From assembly GCF_000321225.1 (NCBI RefSeq), contig NW_004450665.1, forward strand, positions 314,214 through 378,213: a stretch of 64,000 nucleotides of DNA, read 5' to 3'. Both the position numbers and the translations under genes were made by a program. Shown piece after piece: positions 25,985-38,440 of this stretch; position 1 is the stretch's first letter; every line of letters begins with the position of its first letter. The notes below the pieces were generated by a model, which was not told where the DNA came from, did not search any database, and saw only the letters and a program-made list of their open reading frames with translations. The stretch comes from Odobenus rosmarus divergens. Lineage: Eukaryota; Chordata; Mammalia; Carnivora; Odobenidae.

Positions 25985-27145
25985 CCTCAGACCACTCTCA
26001 CCTATGAATGGGCATCAATGCAAACATCTTAAATAAAATAAGATTAAACAGAATTCAATAGCACATTATAAAAAATATTATATCACAAACACACAAGGAT
26101 TCTTCCAGACATGCAAAATGATTCACCAGTAAGAAGTCTAATGATATGAGTCATCATATAAATAAAGCCAATGAGAAAACAGTTCCCAGGGATGTTGAAA
26201 AGGAATTTGACAGAATTCAATACCAGTTTTTAAAAATAAAAAAAGCAAAAACAGGAAAATCATTGTTAAATAAGAATTGATGAATACTTCTTTAACATGA
26301 TTTTATGTTTGTGTGTCCATCTATATCCATACCTAAATCTATATTTCTATCTCCAAAAGCTAGCATTCAGCTAGCATCCACCATAAAAGACAACACTAGA
26401 GGCATTCCCACTGGAACGAGGTGATGCTGCCCACTATTTTTACTATGATTTAACTTTCTATTGGAGATGGATAACAAAGAAAGCAATTAGAGGTATACAA
26501 CTTGAAAAGAAAGAGATAAAACTACCTCTATTTGTAGATGATATGATTATTTATCTGAGAAACTGAGAAAAATCAATGGAACAACTACTAGGTACAAAGA
26601 GATAATTTAATAAAATAGCAGGGCATAACTTTAACATAGAGAAATCAATAGCCTATATATAATTAAATAAAAGCAGGTTTGAAGATGTAATAAAAGGAAA
26701 GAGAAAACTCCTTACCTCAATTTCAGATAATAACAGTTTCCAATATTTTTTTTTTTCCATTTGGGAGATGGGGCAAGAGTGGTGTGTGCAGAGAACAATG
26801 AGAAGATCTTGTGTTTCTGTGGAAGGGGAAAGCGGCAAAATCCAATGGAGGACCTTGTAGGTGGTTCTTACGAAGATTTGGGAGTGGGGTGGGGGGATGG
26901 GCAAAATAGATAAAGGGGTTTAAGAGCTACAGACTTCCAGTTATAAAATATAAGTCACAGAGATGAAAAGTACAGCATAGGGAATATCTTAATAATATTC
27001 TAATAACTTTGTAGGGTGACAATGGTGGCAAAACTTTATTGTGGTGAGCACTGAGTAATGTATAGACTTTTTGAATCACATATTAACATTATATGTTAAT
27101 TATACTTCAACAAAAATAAAAAGATTGGGGTCAAAATAGAAGTAG
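25985..27145 (+). mobile_element. L1: fragments of ORF2 and 3' end
   Basis: The left part resembles L1 ORF2 around the reverse transcriptase active site: the text at 26530-26555 would encode FVDDMIIYL, the FADD-type motif. The right part (26880-27145) is an L1 3' UTR with an A-rich end. Stops and an internal deletion separate them. No ORF1 is present. Confidence 0.8.
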
Positions 27146-27283
27146 TGCTTTAGAAGAATTAATCACAGAAAAAAAAAAAATCAGGTAGGATGTGATGAGA
27201 ACCTGAAAAGATGAAGCAGTGGTGTAAATAGTTCTACATAACTAGAACAAATGTAATAGACATTTAAAAGGATGTACAATCTC

Positions 27284-27465
27284 GCTCTCTCTCTCTTTTT
27301 AAGAGAGAGGGAGGCGGGAGGGGCAGAAGGAGAGAGAGAATCTTAAGCAGGCTCCATGCTCAGCGTGGAGCCCTATTCAGAGCTAGATCTCACGACCCTG
27401 AGATCATGACCTGAACCAAAATCAAGAGTCAGATGCTTAACCAACTAAGCCACCCAGGCACCCCA
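27284..27465 (-). mobile_element. Can-SINE (SINEC), antisense
   Basis: The minus strand starts with the head GGGGTGCCTGGGTGGCTTAG. The CT-rich section and short tail lie on the left. A degenerate 18-bp target duplication is visible at 27266-27283 and 27466-27483 (two mismatches), so the copy is older than most in the window. Confidence 0.92.
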
Positions 27466-27989
27466 AAAAGGCTGTACAGTCTCAATGGTTGGAATCAGAC
27501 ATTTGTAGAGGGCAGCAGCTTAACTGAGCAAGTGGGAGAAGGTTGACCAGAAGGCTTATAGAATTGTTTGGGGATGGGGATGGGGATGGAGACACCAGCC
27601 AAAGCAGTGCCGTGGAGACTGTGGTCAGCAATTATTCCAACAATATTTCCTATCTGATCTTATCTCTGGCTCAAAATAACTCAAAAGTTAGGAAGTAGTC
27701 AGACTTTCAGTACGGAATCAAAACTAACTGGACTCTTCTTTTTTTCTCAGACATTTTCCTTTTTCTCCCACTTCCATCCCCCAAAGCCAAACATAAATGC
27801 CTCTCACTTCACTGTATCGTGTTAAGAAATACAAGATGCAGGAGGAGGAGAACAAAGGGAAAAAATAGTGGGTGAAAAAATAATGTTAGAAGTCGTTTGG
27901 GAGCTCTGTAGGTTTTCTCAACCACTCACAAGTTGAAAGGTAGAAATTAAGGCTCGCCAGACATCATCAGGAATGTCATTTGTTCTACT

Positions 27990-28325
27990 TCAACCAACAT
28001 GCTCCTCCTTCAGTCCTGTTGGTTTCTGTTCTCAGCCAGAGATTCTCCCCCCACCATATCCCTCAGTCTTGACCACCTGGGCAAATGCCACATCATCAGA
28101 AATGCCCACCTCTTACTGTTCTGTAGTCCCCAAACCTTGCTTTTTTACATGATGTATATTTAGTTGTTTATTATTTGTCTCCTCCCTATAGAGATATCTT
28201 CATGATACCAGAGGAATGTTTTCCTGTTTTCTTTCTTTTCCTTCATTATTGTATTCCCAGAGCCTAAAAAGCTGCCACATCATGGGCAGCCGATAAATAT
28301 TAGTTGAATTAATAAATGAGCAAAG
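27990..28325 (+). mobile_element. L2 3' region
   Basis: The terminal part is characteristic: TTGTATTCCCAGAGCCTAAA near 28250, then ATAAATATTAGTTGAATTAA near 28292. Upstream text at 28020-28140 matches the C/T-rich L2 pattern. Confidence 0.65.
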
Positions 28326-29361
28326 TGAGTAAATGAGCAACTTCTGGTAATAGTATCCTACAAAACTCTTGCAATCATATCTTATTTTATAATCAAAACA
28401 ATTTTGAGAAAGGAAGAAAACCTCAGAGAACTTTTTCTTAAAAAACTCTGCAAGGCTAGACTTATAGAGGTTTGAAATCCCTTGACTTTTAGCACAAAGT
28501 CTCTCTTCTCAGGAGAGTGTTTTGTTCTGTCATTTTAATTCATACAAAAGTTTAACTACATATATACGTATATATATATATATATATTATGCATGCATAC
28601 ATAAGTTGCTACAAATTCTATACTTATTCTCTCCTGCTCCATTTTAATTGACACAAAACCCATTTGTTTCATTTAAAATTGGTTTTTCCGTAGGAAATCT
28701 CCTTCCCTTGGATTTTTTTCCTTTGGGGAGTAGAGATATAAAAGAATAGATCACAATACATTTTTAAAGATTAAAAAAAGCTGTAATGTTTAGTCCTTGC
28801 AAGTAGTTTGTCTTTTGCATAAGCAAGGAGGACTCTTATTTATAGAATATATATATTTAAAAAATCATTAGTTATCTAAGATTCTGGGTAGCTTCAGATT
28901 ATAAACAAAAAAACAGATAAATAAATGCATACATACATAAATAAATACATATGTAAATAAAAAAGCAATATTATGCTACATAGGTTTTTTTTTTAAAAGA
29001 AGAAAAAGAAAGTATATTCTGGCCATCCTTCATTCTCGAGGTCACTAGTTTTCCAAGAGGGAGGCAATTATTTGTTTGTTTGTTTGTTGTTTGTTTCCTA
29101 CATTTTGGTCACATCTTCAGCCCTTTTTCCAGCCTTTCTCTTTGCCTTGGATTATTTCTTCTTTTAGGAAATTTTCGGACCTGCCTTTGTAAAACCTCAA
29201 AACTCTCTGTGGTTTTATTACTATTTTTTCACTCTATACAAGAGATCATTAGTTCATTAAAATTTTAATGATAGTGATAGTAGTTAACAACTGATGAATC
29301 GTTCATATTTAATACTACCAGAAACCAAAATTTAAACAATTTTTAAGTTGCTGCCTGCATC
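28326..29361. other. AT-rich intronic sequence
   Basis: No exon. A TA-rich alternating tract is at 28557-28587 and a (TTTG)n run at 29071-29096. No other structure was recognised. Confidence 0.45.
28557..28587. repeat. (TA)n alternating tract
   Basis: A 31-base alternating pyrimidine-purine run, mostly TA. Confidence 0.85.
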
Positions 29362-29368
29362 AAGAATC

Positions 29369-29706
29369 GTGAATTGTGTAAGACTGTTGATTCACATACC
29401 TGTACCTCTGAAACAAATAATACATTATATGTTAAAAAAAGAAGAAGAAGAAGAAGAAGATAGCAGGAGGGGAAGAATGAAGGAGGGGAAATCGGAGGGG
29501 GAGACGAACCATGAGAGATGATGGGCTCTGAGAAACAAACTGAGGGTTCTAGAGGGGAGGGGGTGGGGGGATGGGTTAGCCTGGTGATGGGTATTAAAGA
29601 GGGTACGTTCTGCATGGAGCACTGGGTGTTATATGCAAACAATGAATCATGGAACACTACATCAAAAACTAATGATGTAATGTATGGTGATTAACATAAT
29701 AAAAAA
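29369..29706 (+). mobile_element. Young L1, 5'-truncated to its 3' UTR
   Basis: This is a very short L1 insertion. It contains only the same 3' end as 1-380, beginning at GTGAATTGTG and ending in an A-rich tail. The short duplication AAGAATC at 29362-29368 and 29707-29713 fits a target-site duplication. An AAG microsatellite at 29440-29460 lies inside the repeat. The 104-codon minus-strand frame is a repeat shadow. Confidence 0.88.
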
Positions 29707-29776
29707 AAGAATCATGATGTTGATTTTTTTTCTGATTTGCCACCATGTTATGATTTACTCTGCCCAGAATATTACT

Positions 29777-29968
29777 TTTTTTAAAGATTTTGCTTATTTA
29801 TTTGAGAGAGACAGAGTGCAAGTGCATGAGTGGGTGAAGGAGAAGAGGGAGAAGGAGAAGCAGACTCCCCCTGAGCTGGAGCCCACGGCAGGACTCAATC
29901 CCAGGACCCTGGGATCATGACCGGAGCAGAAGGCGGACACTTAACAGACTGAGCCACCAAGATGCCCT
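29777..29968 (-). mobile_element. Can-SINE (SINEC), antisense
   Basis: The poly-T start and GAGAGAGA section on the plus strand are followed by the reverse-complemented tRNA-like head near 29940-29966. The 10-bp target duplication GAATATTACT is perfect at 29767-29776 and 29969-29978. Confidence 0.93.
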
Positions 29969-29984
29969 GAATATTACTCTTAAG

Positions 29985-30194
29985 TAGTGCTGTCCAATTT
30001 GTCCAGAATATTCTGCAGTGATGGAGATGCTCTATATCTGCGCTGTCTGACATGGTACCTATTAGCCACGTATGGCTACTGAGCACTTGAAATATGGCTA
30101 GCACAACTGAAGAACTGGGTTTTTAATTTTTTTAATCTTAATTAATTTAAAGTATTCACATTTGGCTGGTGGCTACCGGACTGAAGAGCACAGC
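29985..30194 (+). mobile_element. hAT-type DNA transposon relic
   Basis: The left end AGTGCTGTCCAAT and the internal text (GAGCACTTGAAATATGG near 30080; GGTGGCTACCGGA near 30168) fit a non-autonomous hAT/Charlie element with inverted ends. I do not settle the subfamily (MER3/MER58-like). Non-coding. Confidence 0.65.
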
Positions 30195-30315
30195 TCGGGT
30201 TTATCACTCTGTTTCTGCATTTCTTCTATCCTCTCTCCATATTCTATCTGAAAACCGAGGAAGTTGTCTCGTACCTCTGATTCCAGGATTAGCTTAGAAG
30301 AACAGCTCTCTACCT

Positions 30316-30782
30316 GTGGTAGACAGAATAATGACCCTCATAATGACATCCTAATGAGTCTGTGAACATGTCACCTACATAATAAAGGGACTTTGCAGGT
30401 GTGAATAAATTAAGGATTTTGAGAGGGAGAGATGGTCCTGGCTTATCTGAGTGTGCCCGGTGTGATCACTAGTGTCATTCTCAGAGGGACTCTCAGAGAG
30501 CTGGAGCGAAGATAGAACGGTAAGGACAGAAGCAGAGACCAGAGAGGAGGGAGACCCTGCGCTGCTGGCTTTGAAGCTAGAGGAAGTGAGCCAAGGCAGG
30601 TTGGAGGCCTTGGAGCCTGAAAGAACAAGGAAATGAATTCTCCCCTGGAACCTCCAAAAGGAAGGCAGCCCTGTGGACACATTTTAAACTTCAGACCACC
30701 AGAACTATAGGATAATAAGTTTGTGTTGCTTTAAGCCACTATGTTTGTGGTAACTTGTTAGGGCAGCAATGGGAAATGAACA
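30316..30782 (+). mobile_element. MLT1 MaLR LTR
   Basis: Full-length LTR on the plus strand with TG/CA ends. Internal landmarks include GGGACTTTGCAGGTGTG near 30388 and GCTTTAAGCCACTATG near 30728. Solo LTR with no internal MaLR sequence nearby. The 101- and 79-codon minus-strand frames are shadows. Confidence 0.85.
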
Positions 30783-33105
30783 GACTGCCCTAGAAAACCC
30801 CATATGCCCAGTACACGGGTCTGGGGTGATGCTCTCCAGAGGGCCTGGGACTCGAGTGGATAGGCCCAGTGTAAGTGCATGTGCACACTTGTTTTATAAC
30901 ACTGATGTCCTGTGTAGCTTCTGAGACCTGTGCCTCTGAAGCAGAAGGATGCTTGTGAGTAAAATACCCCTGTCACGTCCCTCCTGCAGCCAGTAGGCAC
31001 CTCCTCATGCGTGTGTTGTCGTGTGAGAAGGCACTGAAGCAACACAGCTGCCGCCCCCCACCTCCCACGCGAGCCACGGCTGCATCCACCGAAGAGATGC
31101 AGAAGGGCTGTTTTACTCACGTTGTTTTGTTTTACAGTTTGGTTTAAACTTTCCTTTAAACCAACTTTAATTTTGAAGTTGATCATTTTGAAATTGAGCT
31201 TTGAGTATACCTAGGTCAGCTGCACCCCATCAGAGAAGAACCAGTGTCCTTATTTTTCTTGTAAAGGTCCTTTTTTTTGGTTTTGGTTTTGCAGTGTCAT
31301 TCCCAATGTGAGTTTCACCTAAGAGAAAATTGGCATTAACCGTAAGATGCTACCTAAAGGATCTGTCAGTGCAACTGGGTGTACATGGGGCTATAGAATG
31401 GAATTTCACCTCATTGTTCTCTATCTGGTTAGGACAGTCAAGCAGAAATTTTGATTTTTCTACTTAGTCAGTTGCTAGGCTGAATACATTGACTTATTTG
31501 GAGCAGAATTCTTGTCTGTTTGGTTTGTTTGTTTGTTTGTTTCCATGATGGGGGAGATTTCTATTACGGTGATATATCCTGAGTTAACCTCAATCATGAC
31601 AAACCAGAAATGAATTTCTAGATGTACACAGAAGGGAAATGCTAAAGACTTGTGTCTGCTTTTCAATATACAAGTATAGATGGAAACTTGTCACTTCACT
31701 TGAAAAGGAAATATTTGTGAGGTCTGCTTTGCTGTAGTGACAAAAATAATCAACACTAAAAAAATTAAATTAAATGCTCAGCAGTAAACTCAAGTTTAGA
31801 CTTGAGTAATTAGGTTTGGGAATACATTTTTGCTACTGAGGCATAAGCCCCTAAAAACCCAGTTTATTAATTATCTGAAACAGTGAGAAAAACTCCAATG
31901 TTTTGACATAAACATAAAGTCATAACAGCTTAGAGAGAATAACGTACAATCAAAAACCTCTAACCAGAAGCAAATTATAGCCTATCAATTTTTCTATAAG
32001 GCAATCAGACCACTTTTAAGTAAGATAATAAATCTGTAGAAATGAGCTATTTGTAATTAAAATGAAGCATGCCAAATTATTTCATGACCATTTATAAAGT
32101 CAAGTGCCTGTTAATAAAACAGTTAGATTTCATTGTTACTACTTTCTTTAAAATTATTTCCACTCGAGATGAATTATTTTCTTGAAAGTAGTCCAGCTTT
32201 GAGGGATTCTGAAATTTAATTATTCTGGGTTTGAAAAAAACTGTGTCTCCATAATTTCCACTGCACTCTATACTTAAAATATTGAGTGAGGTTTCTTATT
32301 GACTCCAAATCTGTGAGTTGAATAATTGTCATTAGTGAATGACTTATTTTTTGACTTAATATATATTTTTTCTATTTCTGGTGAACTGAAGAATAGTAAA
32401 AGAATGAGTTTATTTTATACATATAAAGTTCAACTTTATAATGTTATAAATAACTTCATAGAACATCGATCACAATATCAGTATAGCTCTACTGTCAAAT
32501 CCTTGTGCTATCTTGATTTCTGAACTTAAAACTAGATTAAAGACAAAGTAGCTAATTAGGAAATGACAGCATGTGAGTGGAGAGTTAACTACCAGGGATG
32601 TGAACAACATAGTGTCTGCCCAATATTTAATACCATTATTAGTCATAATGTAAAAGTAGTTAAAGTACCTTTTACCTCTCCTCAATTTTGCTGTTTAAGT
32701 TCTAACCATGAGAGATTCCTGCCATGCATAGTTTACCAGGCTGTTAAAAAGCTTCGTACCTACTTTTGCCCACCCTGTTCTCACATCTAGGAGTTCCTTC
32801 TTAGATTTTTAACTCTTACCCATCCTACAGACACCTCAAGCACCATGTCCAATGAGCTTCCATGATGACTAGGCCCCCACCACAGCCATAGCATCATATG
32901 CATAACTACCTGCATCTCCCGGAGTATTTTGTTCATGTTTCTACAGTAACACTTACTACAGTGTGTTGATTTTACCTATTGCCTTAGAATCCCCAGCACT
33001 TCATACGTGGCACGGAACATAATAGGTGCTCTAAAAAGTATTCTTTCCGTTTACAAACAAGGCATAAATTATTGTCCACTTCTCATTATTTTTGCAGTGA
33101 ACCTT
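30783..33105. other. Intronic sequence, mostly unassigned
   Basis: The minus-strand frame at 30758-31186 (142 codons) has no recognised domain. A (TTTG)n run is at 31523-31542. The piece at 32985-33040 looks like an L2 or MIR tail. I found no exon. Confidence 0.45.
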
Positions 33106-33121
33106 AGAAGACATCTTCTCT

Positions 33122-33313
33122 GGGGCGCCTGGGTGGCTCAGTTGGTTAAGCGACTGCCTTTAGCTCAGGTCGTGATCCCCGAGTCCCGGGATTGAGTCCT
33201 GCATAGGGCTTCTTGCTCAGCAGGGAGTGTGCTTCTCCCTCTGAGCCTACACCCTCTTGTGCTCTCTCTCTCTCAAATAAATAAAATAAAATCTTTAAAA
33301 AAAAAAAAGAAGA
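33122..33313 (+). mobile_element. Can-SINE (SINEC)
   Basis: The head GGGGCGCCTGGGTGGCTCAG is intact at 33122, with a CT-rich part and an A tail. The 16-bp target duplication AGAAGACATCTTCTCT is perfect at 33106-33121 and 33314-33329. It is one of the youngest-looking copies. The 77-codon minus-strand frame over it is a shadow. Confidence 0.96.
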
Positions 33314-33329
33314 AGAAGACATCTTCTCT

Positions 33330-35911
33330 GGGAAATATTTCATTTTCCAAATCCTGGTAACATTAGTCAATGTACTCATACTGCTGATTTCATTTTTTGG
33401 TTAAAAAGTAAATTCTCAAATAGAGCCCTAAAGATAACAACATCCTCACCTCTACACAAAGACAAATCGGACAATCTTTAGCAGTTCATTTTGGAACAAA
33501 ATCAAATTAATGAGATAGTTCTACACCATGCTACCCAGGATTTGTAGAAATGAGTTAAAGGCCTAAGTGAAAATAATTTTGAAATGATTTATTTCCATAT
33601 TCTTGCTTAGCCAAGTATTACCATAAATAGTGATAATAGTGGGTAATCAACTGGAGACCGTCTTGCAGTAAACATATCAAAGGGAGAAGTAACAGCAATG
33701 AACATATTTATTTTGAAAGTGCTAAGCATACAAAAAATTATAAGATTATATTTGAATTACACATTGTTAAACAATCTTTACTAGGACAAGATATTAGACT
33801 ATGATGAAAGAACTATTGACATTTTTTAGATCAGATTTGAGCACTGGAATCCTTGATCTCTTTTTAACATAAAAAGAAACAAGTGTGAACACTGGAAGAC
33901 AGTGAATAAAGATATTAATCTGAGTTTTTATCTCTGGCAAAAACAAACTGTGAGATCTTTGGAAAACTGTTCAGTATGTTTGGACTTGATTATATGCATC
34001 TCCAAAGGAAGTGTTAAGAACAGGGTGTTTTGTTTTGTTTTTTAAAAACTGAAACTTTTTAAAACCTGAAAGTTCTTTGATTATTTTTCTTCTGGGACAT
34101 GTATGATAATGAGGAGAAATTCCTTGTGTGATTTTCTTCAATTCAGTAATTCATCAGCATGTATTTATTGAAGACCTACTGTGTCTCGGGAGCTGATCCA
34201 AGTCTTACAGAGACAGCTGACCTAAAGAAATGTTGAGTGTCGTGTTATAGTGAATAATGATGGAATAAAACAAAATCGTTTGTCATGGGAGTGTTAACCC
34301 AGAATCCTCTGGCCTCTTAAAGGTTGATTGCCTGCCTTCTCATAAACGTTTTCAAATTCCCCATCCCATTAGCACGTCTCCTTTCTTTACTCCTTAGAGA
34401 ACCAAATTCTGCATACAGCCTTTTTGCAAACCATACCCATCACAAATTGCCTCTGACAGAAAGTTTTCCACCCAACTCAATTTACCAAACACTGCCTTCC
34501 ACAGACATTAACATGTTTTCTAGAAAAAATAATAAGTTAAACAATGAGGGTAACAAAACCATAGCAATAAATTGGCTACCATATGATTTGTTTTGAATCA
34601 GCTGTTAAAATAATGTCAGAGATATTCATTTCATTGTCTTCTTTGTACAAATACAAAAATAAAAAAAAATCTCCATAAACATAGTATATACCTATTTGGA
34701 CTCTGTGTCCAAACAAAAAAAAAAAAAGGAAAAAAGAAAAAGAAGAAAAAATTGAAAGAGCCAGACATTGGAAAGAATGTGTCCAGACACTCAAATGGGT
34801 TTAAAGACAATAGATGCATGTTGTTTGTTTTCTTTGACTGTTTATTTCTTGGGAAGTAAGAATTATTATTTATTTGTATATTACATACTTCCCAAAGGTC
34901 TCTGGTTTGCAACTATGATTCTCCATTGTAACTTAGTACAATTACGTAGTTGTAAAAAGTACTAGACAAGCATCTGTGCCCAAGTCCAGACTATGCCCTA
35001 AATATGCTCTGTGACCTTGGGGTCACTAATTTCACTCAATTTCCAGTTTTTAATTTCTTCATCTGTAAAACAAGAGGAGTTATTTTTTCTAGCTCTATTT
35101 TTTTGCCATTCTATTTTAATGGTTTTGAATTTCCTTTGAACCCAGAAGTAAACAGATGTGAATTTTAGAATTAAACAAAAAGCTAAAACAAACAAAACAA
35201 CCACAACAAAAACCACATACCTGTATTATGATCATTTCATGTCATCATAATTTTAATAGGTTATTAATTTATGGTTTGGAACAAAAATTAAAAGATCTTC
35301 AACAATGTTAGTGGAAAGGGACATAATGTTATATTTCTGAGGCTGCATAAACAATCTGCATGACAAAGGAGCTTAATTATAATGATCCTCCCCTAGTATG
35401 TATTTCATTTGAGGTTTTTTGCTATCTACTTTCAGCTTTTTAAAATTACAGTGGCGACAACAGGCCCTCCTAAAGATTGTGTATACATGAATAGTTTTCT
35501 CTTGTAGGGAGATTTAAATTTGTTTCTAGACTGGTGACCTAAAAACATTAGAACCTATATGCGTGGTACTAAATTGTTCAACTCAAGTATAAAGCAGTGG
35601 GTTTATTACCAGTGTTTGAACAGATTCTAACCTTATCACTGTATCATTTTAAAATTTATCAGATCCTCTGGTTTAACAGGGTTAGTCCTACTTTTCAAAG
35701 TCTTGGGCCAAATGTCTCTGTGTCTTAGGAATACCCTGGGTATTCTGTATTCCAAAGTCAGGGGAGTCTTCATTTAACAAATTATGTAATCATGGAATCT
35801 CTTCCTTCATTCAGTTATTCACTGTACTTACTGTAGTTTTCTTTTTTGGAAGGCTAGGGGCAAACCTTATTGAGTCTCCTGGATACAAAGTCCATGCTGA
35901 ATAGGCATTTT
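33330..35911. other. AT-rich intronic sequence
   Basis: No exon found. An L2-like antisense piece lies near 34140-34225, and a MIR-like piece at about 34985-35080. An A-rich stretch at 34709-34750 makes false frames on the minus strand. The rest is unassigned. Confidence 0.45.
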
Positions 35912-36230
35912 TTCAGTTGCTTTATTTGAGTAGAATTCACACACCTTAGTTTCAGGTGTACAACCTAGTGATTCAACTTCTCTATACACTATTCCGTGTT
36001 CACAGGCGGAACTCCTTCTGTTACCATAAAATGCTATTACCATACTGTTGACTATACTCCCTATGCCGTACCTTTCATTCCCATGATTTATTCACTTCAT
36101 AACTGGAAGCCTGTGTCTCCCACTCCCCTTCACCCATTTTGCCCACCACCAACCCCCCCTTCCCTCTGACAACCATCAGTTTGTTCTCTATATTTATAGG
36201 TCTGATTCTGCTTTTCATCTGTTTGTTTTG
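35912..36230 (-). mobile_element. L1 3' end, antisense
   Basis: Reverse complement of an old L1 3' UTR and terminal ORF2 region, longer than the copies at 3811 and 14330. It includes ACCATCAGTTTGTTCTCTAT near 36171. Confidence 0.78.
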
Positions 36231-36264
36231 AATATACATTTTAAAAAAGTTAGTTTATGTAGCT

Positions 36265-36291
36265 TGTGTGTGTGTGTGTGTGTGTGTGTGT
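36265..36291. repeat. (TG)n microsatellite
   Basis: A pure 27-base TG/GT run. Confidence 0.95.
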
Positions 36292-36665
36292 AGCCTAAGT
36301 GAAAACATTGCCGTATTGATATCTGGAGAGCAAGGATCTATTAATTATACATTTCTGCCTTGGATGAATATTTTTTTTCTTTAAGTGGATGTATTCTGTG
36401 TCAGCTTTTAGAAGCCATTTGTGTCTCTCTGTTTTTTAGAATAATGGTTTCATCATGTATGATACTTTTTATACCTGAAAATAAGACATTTTAAATGTTC
36501 TTCCTTAGTGAATATTTGGGAGATCAGAATGCAGTGATGCCTATCCAAAGGGATGTGGTCAGTCTGATTTCAGTGTTGTAAGAAGTGATGAACCAATTAA
36601 AAAGACATTAAACTTCAAATATTATATGTTTTGTGCAAATTTTCCTAATTTGTTAAACATTTTTT

Positions 36666-36855
36666 ATTTTTTTATTTTTTTAAAGATTTTATTTATTTAT
36701 TTATTTGAGAGAGAGAGAGAGAAAGAGAAACAGCATGAGAGGGGAGAGGGTCAGAGGGAGAAGCGGGCCCCCCGGGGGAATCGATCCCAGGACTCCGGGA
36801 TCATGACCTGAGCCGAAGGCAGTCGCTTAACCAACTGAGCCACCCAGGTGCCCCC
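36666..36855 (-). mobile_element. Can-SINE (SINEC), antisense
   Basis: Left poly-T/AT part, (GA)n part, then a well-preserved reverse-complemented head ending near GCCACCCAGGTGCCCCC. The duplication GTTAAACATTTTTT is present at 36652-36665 and again from 36856. The plus-strand frame 36626-36811 is a shadow. Confidence 0.95.
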
Positions 36856-37016
36856 GTTAAACATTTTTTTAAATAATGAAATTGCATGTATTCCTTTGGA
36901 AGCATGAACTGTAAAATAATTTTACTATTGATCTCATGGTAATTTTGCTAATAATATCACTCCCTCTAAAATATTTCATCATCTTAATCTCATAAAAATA
37001 TAATTTTATTATATTT

Positions 37017-37635
37017 TTATATTATATATTTATATTATATATTTATAACTATAAAAGTTACTCACACTGTACTTTCTTAATAAAAGAAACCTATAAACTT
37101 ATGGAGTTTCATTCTTATATTAACCATTATTTTATTATCCTTCGTATATTTCTTGATTTTGGTATTTCTTCATATAGATTAAGTTGTCAAAAATACTCTC
37201 TTTGCTTGACTACTGGTTTTGCCAAGTTTGGGCTTGCTATTCTAATAGCTATATCAATATACGAAGACGTCACTCATTTTTCAGACTAAAGGGCTTATGT
37301 TAGATGTGTTTTTCCTTCATCTACATCTATATTATATATTTATATTATATATTTATAACTATAAAAGTTACTCATACTGTACTTTCTTAATAAAAGAAAC
37401 CTATAAACTTATGGAGTTTCATTCTTATATTAACCATTATTTTATTATCCTTCGGATATTTCTTGATTTTGGTATTTCTTGATATAGATTAACTTGTCAA
37501 AAATACTCTCTTTGCTTGACTACTGGTTTTGCCAAGTTTGGGCTTGCTATTCTAATAGCTATATCAATATATGAAGACTTCACTCATTTTTCAGAGTAAA
37601 GGGCTTATGTTAGATGTGTTTTTCCTTCATCTACA
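37017..37635. repeat. 310-bp tandem duplication, two copies
   Basis: Two adjacent copies have a period of 310 bases, about 37017-37326 and 37327-37635. By eye they differ at only about 7-9 positions, so they are roughly 97% identical. The copies open with a TATATT-rich stretch that may have helped the duplication. I see no gene in the unit; the frames at 37101-37289 and 37297-37482 are repeats of the same non-coding text. Confidence 0.92.
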
Positions 37636-37869
37636 AATAAGATAGCGTTCTGGTAGAGGCAGAAATTATGTAAAGCCTTTGGTCAGACAGTTTGACTTAT
37701 TGTATAATGGTATTATGTTTATATGATAGATTCAAGAGAAATGGGCCAGATAATCCAAAACTCACTCAGAGTGCAGCAGTCTGAGACATTCTCTGTTTCT
37801 GCATTCATATACTAACAAAATGGTACTGCAAGCCATTTCCGGCTATCTAAATGGACTGATAATTCACTT

Positions 37870-38440
37870 ACTCAAAATCATTCAACAATTATTTATTGAG
37901 TACATGCTCAGTGCCAGACAGAATTCTAGGCAATGGATAAAGAGCGGTAAGCAGACATAGTCCCTGCCATCATGGAAAGCAGAGTTCAAAGGGAAGCCTG
38001 ACAAAAAAGAAACCAATAGGCATATAATTAGAAGATGACAGGAGGAAGAGGAGCACAGATCGGTAACAGAGAGGCAGGCAGAGCGGGTCGTGCAGAGGCA
38101 GACGGAGTTCCACCTTTTCCCAAGGGCGATGAGAGTCCATCCAAAGGCTTTAAACAGTAGTGTGACATAATGTTAAAGTTCACTCTTGTATTTTGTTGTT
38201 GATAATAATTTAAAGCAAGGCAAGAATAGAGAGGGGCAGTTGAGTAGGGAAACATTGTAATCCGAGGAAAAGTGATGGTGGGTTGAAATGAGTAGGTAGA
38301 GGCACAGAAAGTAGATACATTTGAGGCCAGTTTTCAAATTTTAATTCACAAACCTTTGCTGATGTTTTATGTAGAAGTGATAAAAACGGGGATGTAAAGA
38401 GTAACTTCTGATTTTCTGAGATAAGCGACCCGATGGATGG
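37870..38440 (-). mobile_element. L2 LINE, antisense
   Basis: The plus strand starts with TCATTCAACAATTATTTATT and continues with GTGCCAGACAGAATTCTAGG, the reverse complement of the L2 3' end. Matching text continues towards 38170 (about AAACAGTAGTGTGACATAA) and weakly to 38440. Confidence 0.75.

Noticed and set aside
30758..31186. 142-codon minus-strand open frame
   Set aside because: No recognised motif, and it begins inside the end of an MLT1 LTR. No evidence of an exon or a retrocopy.
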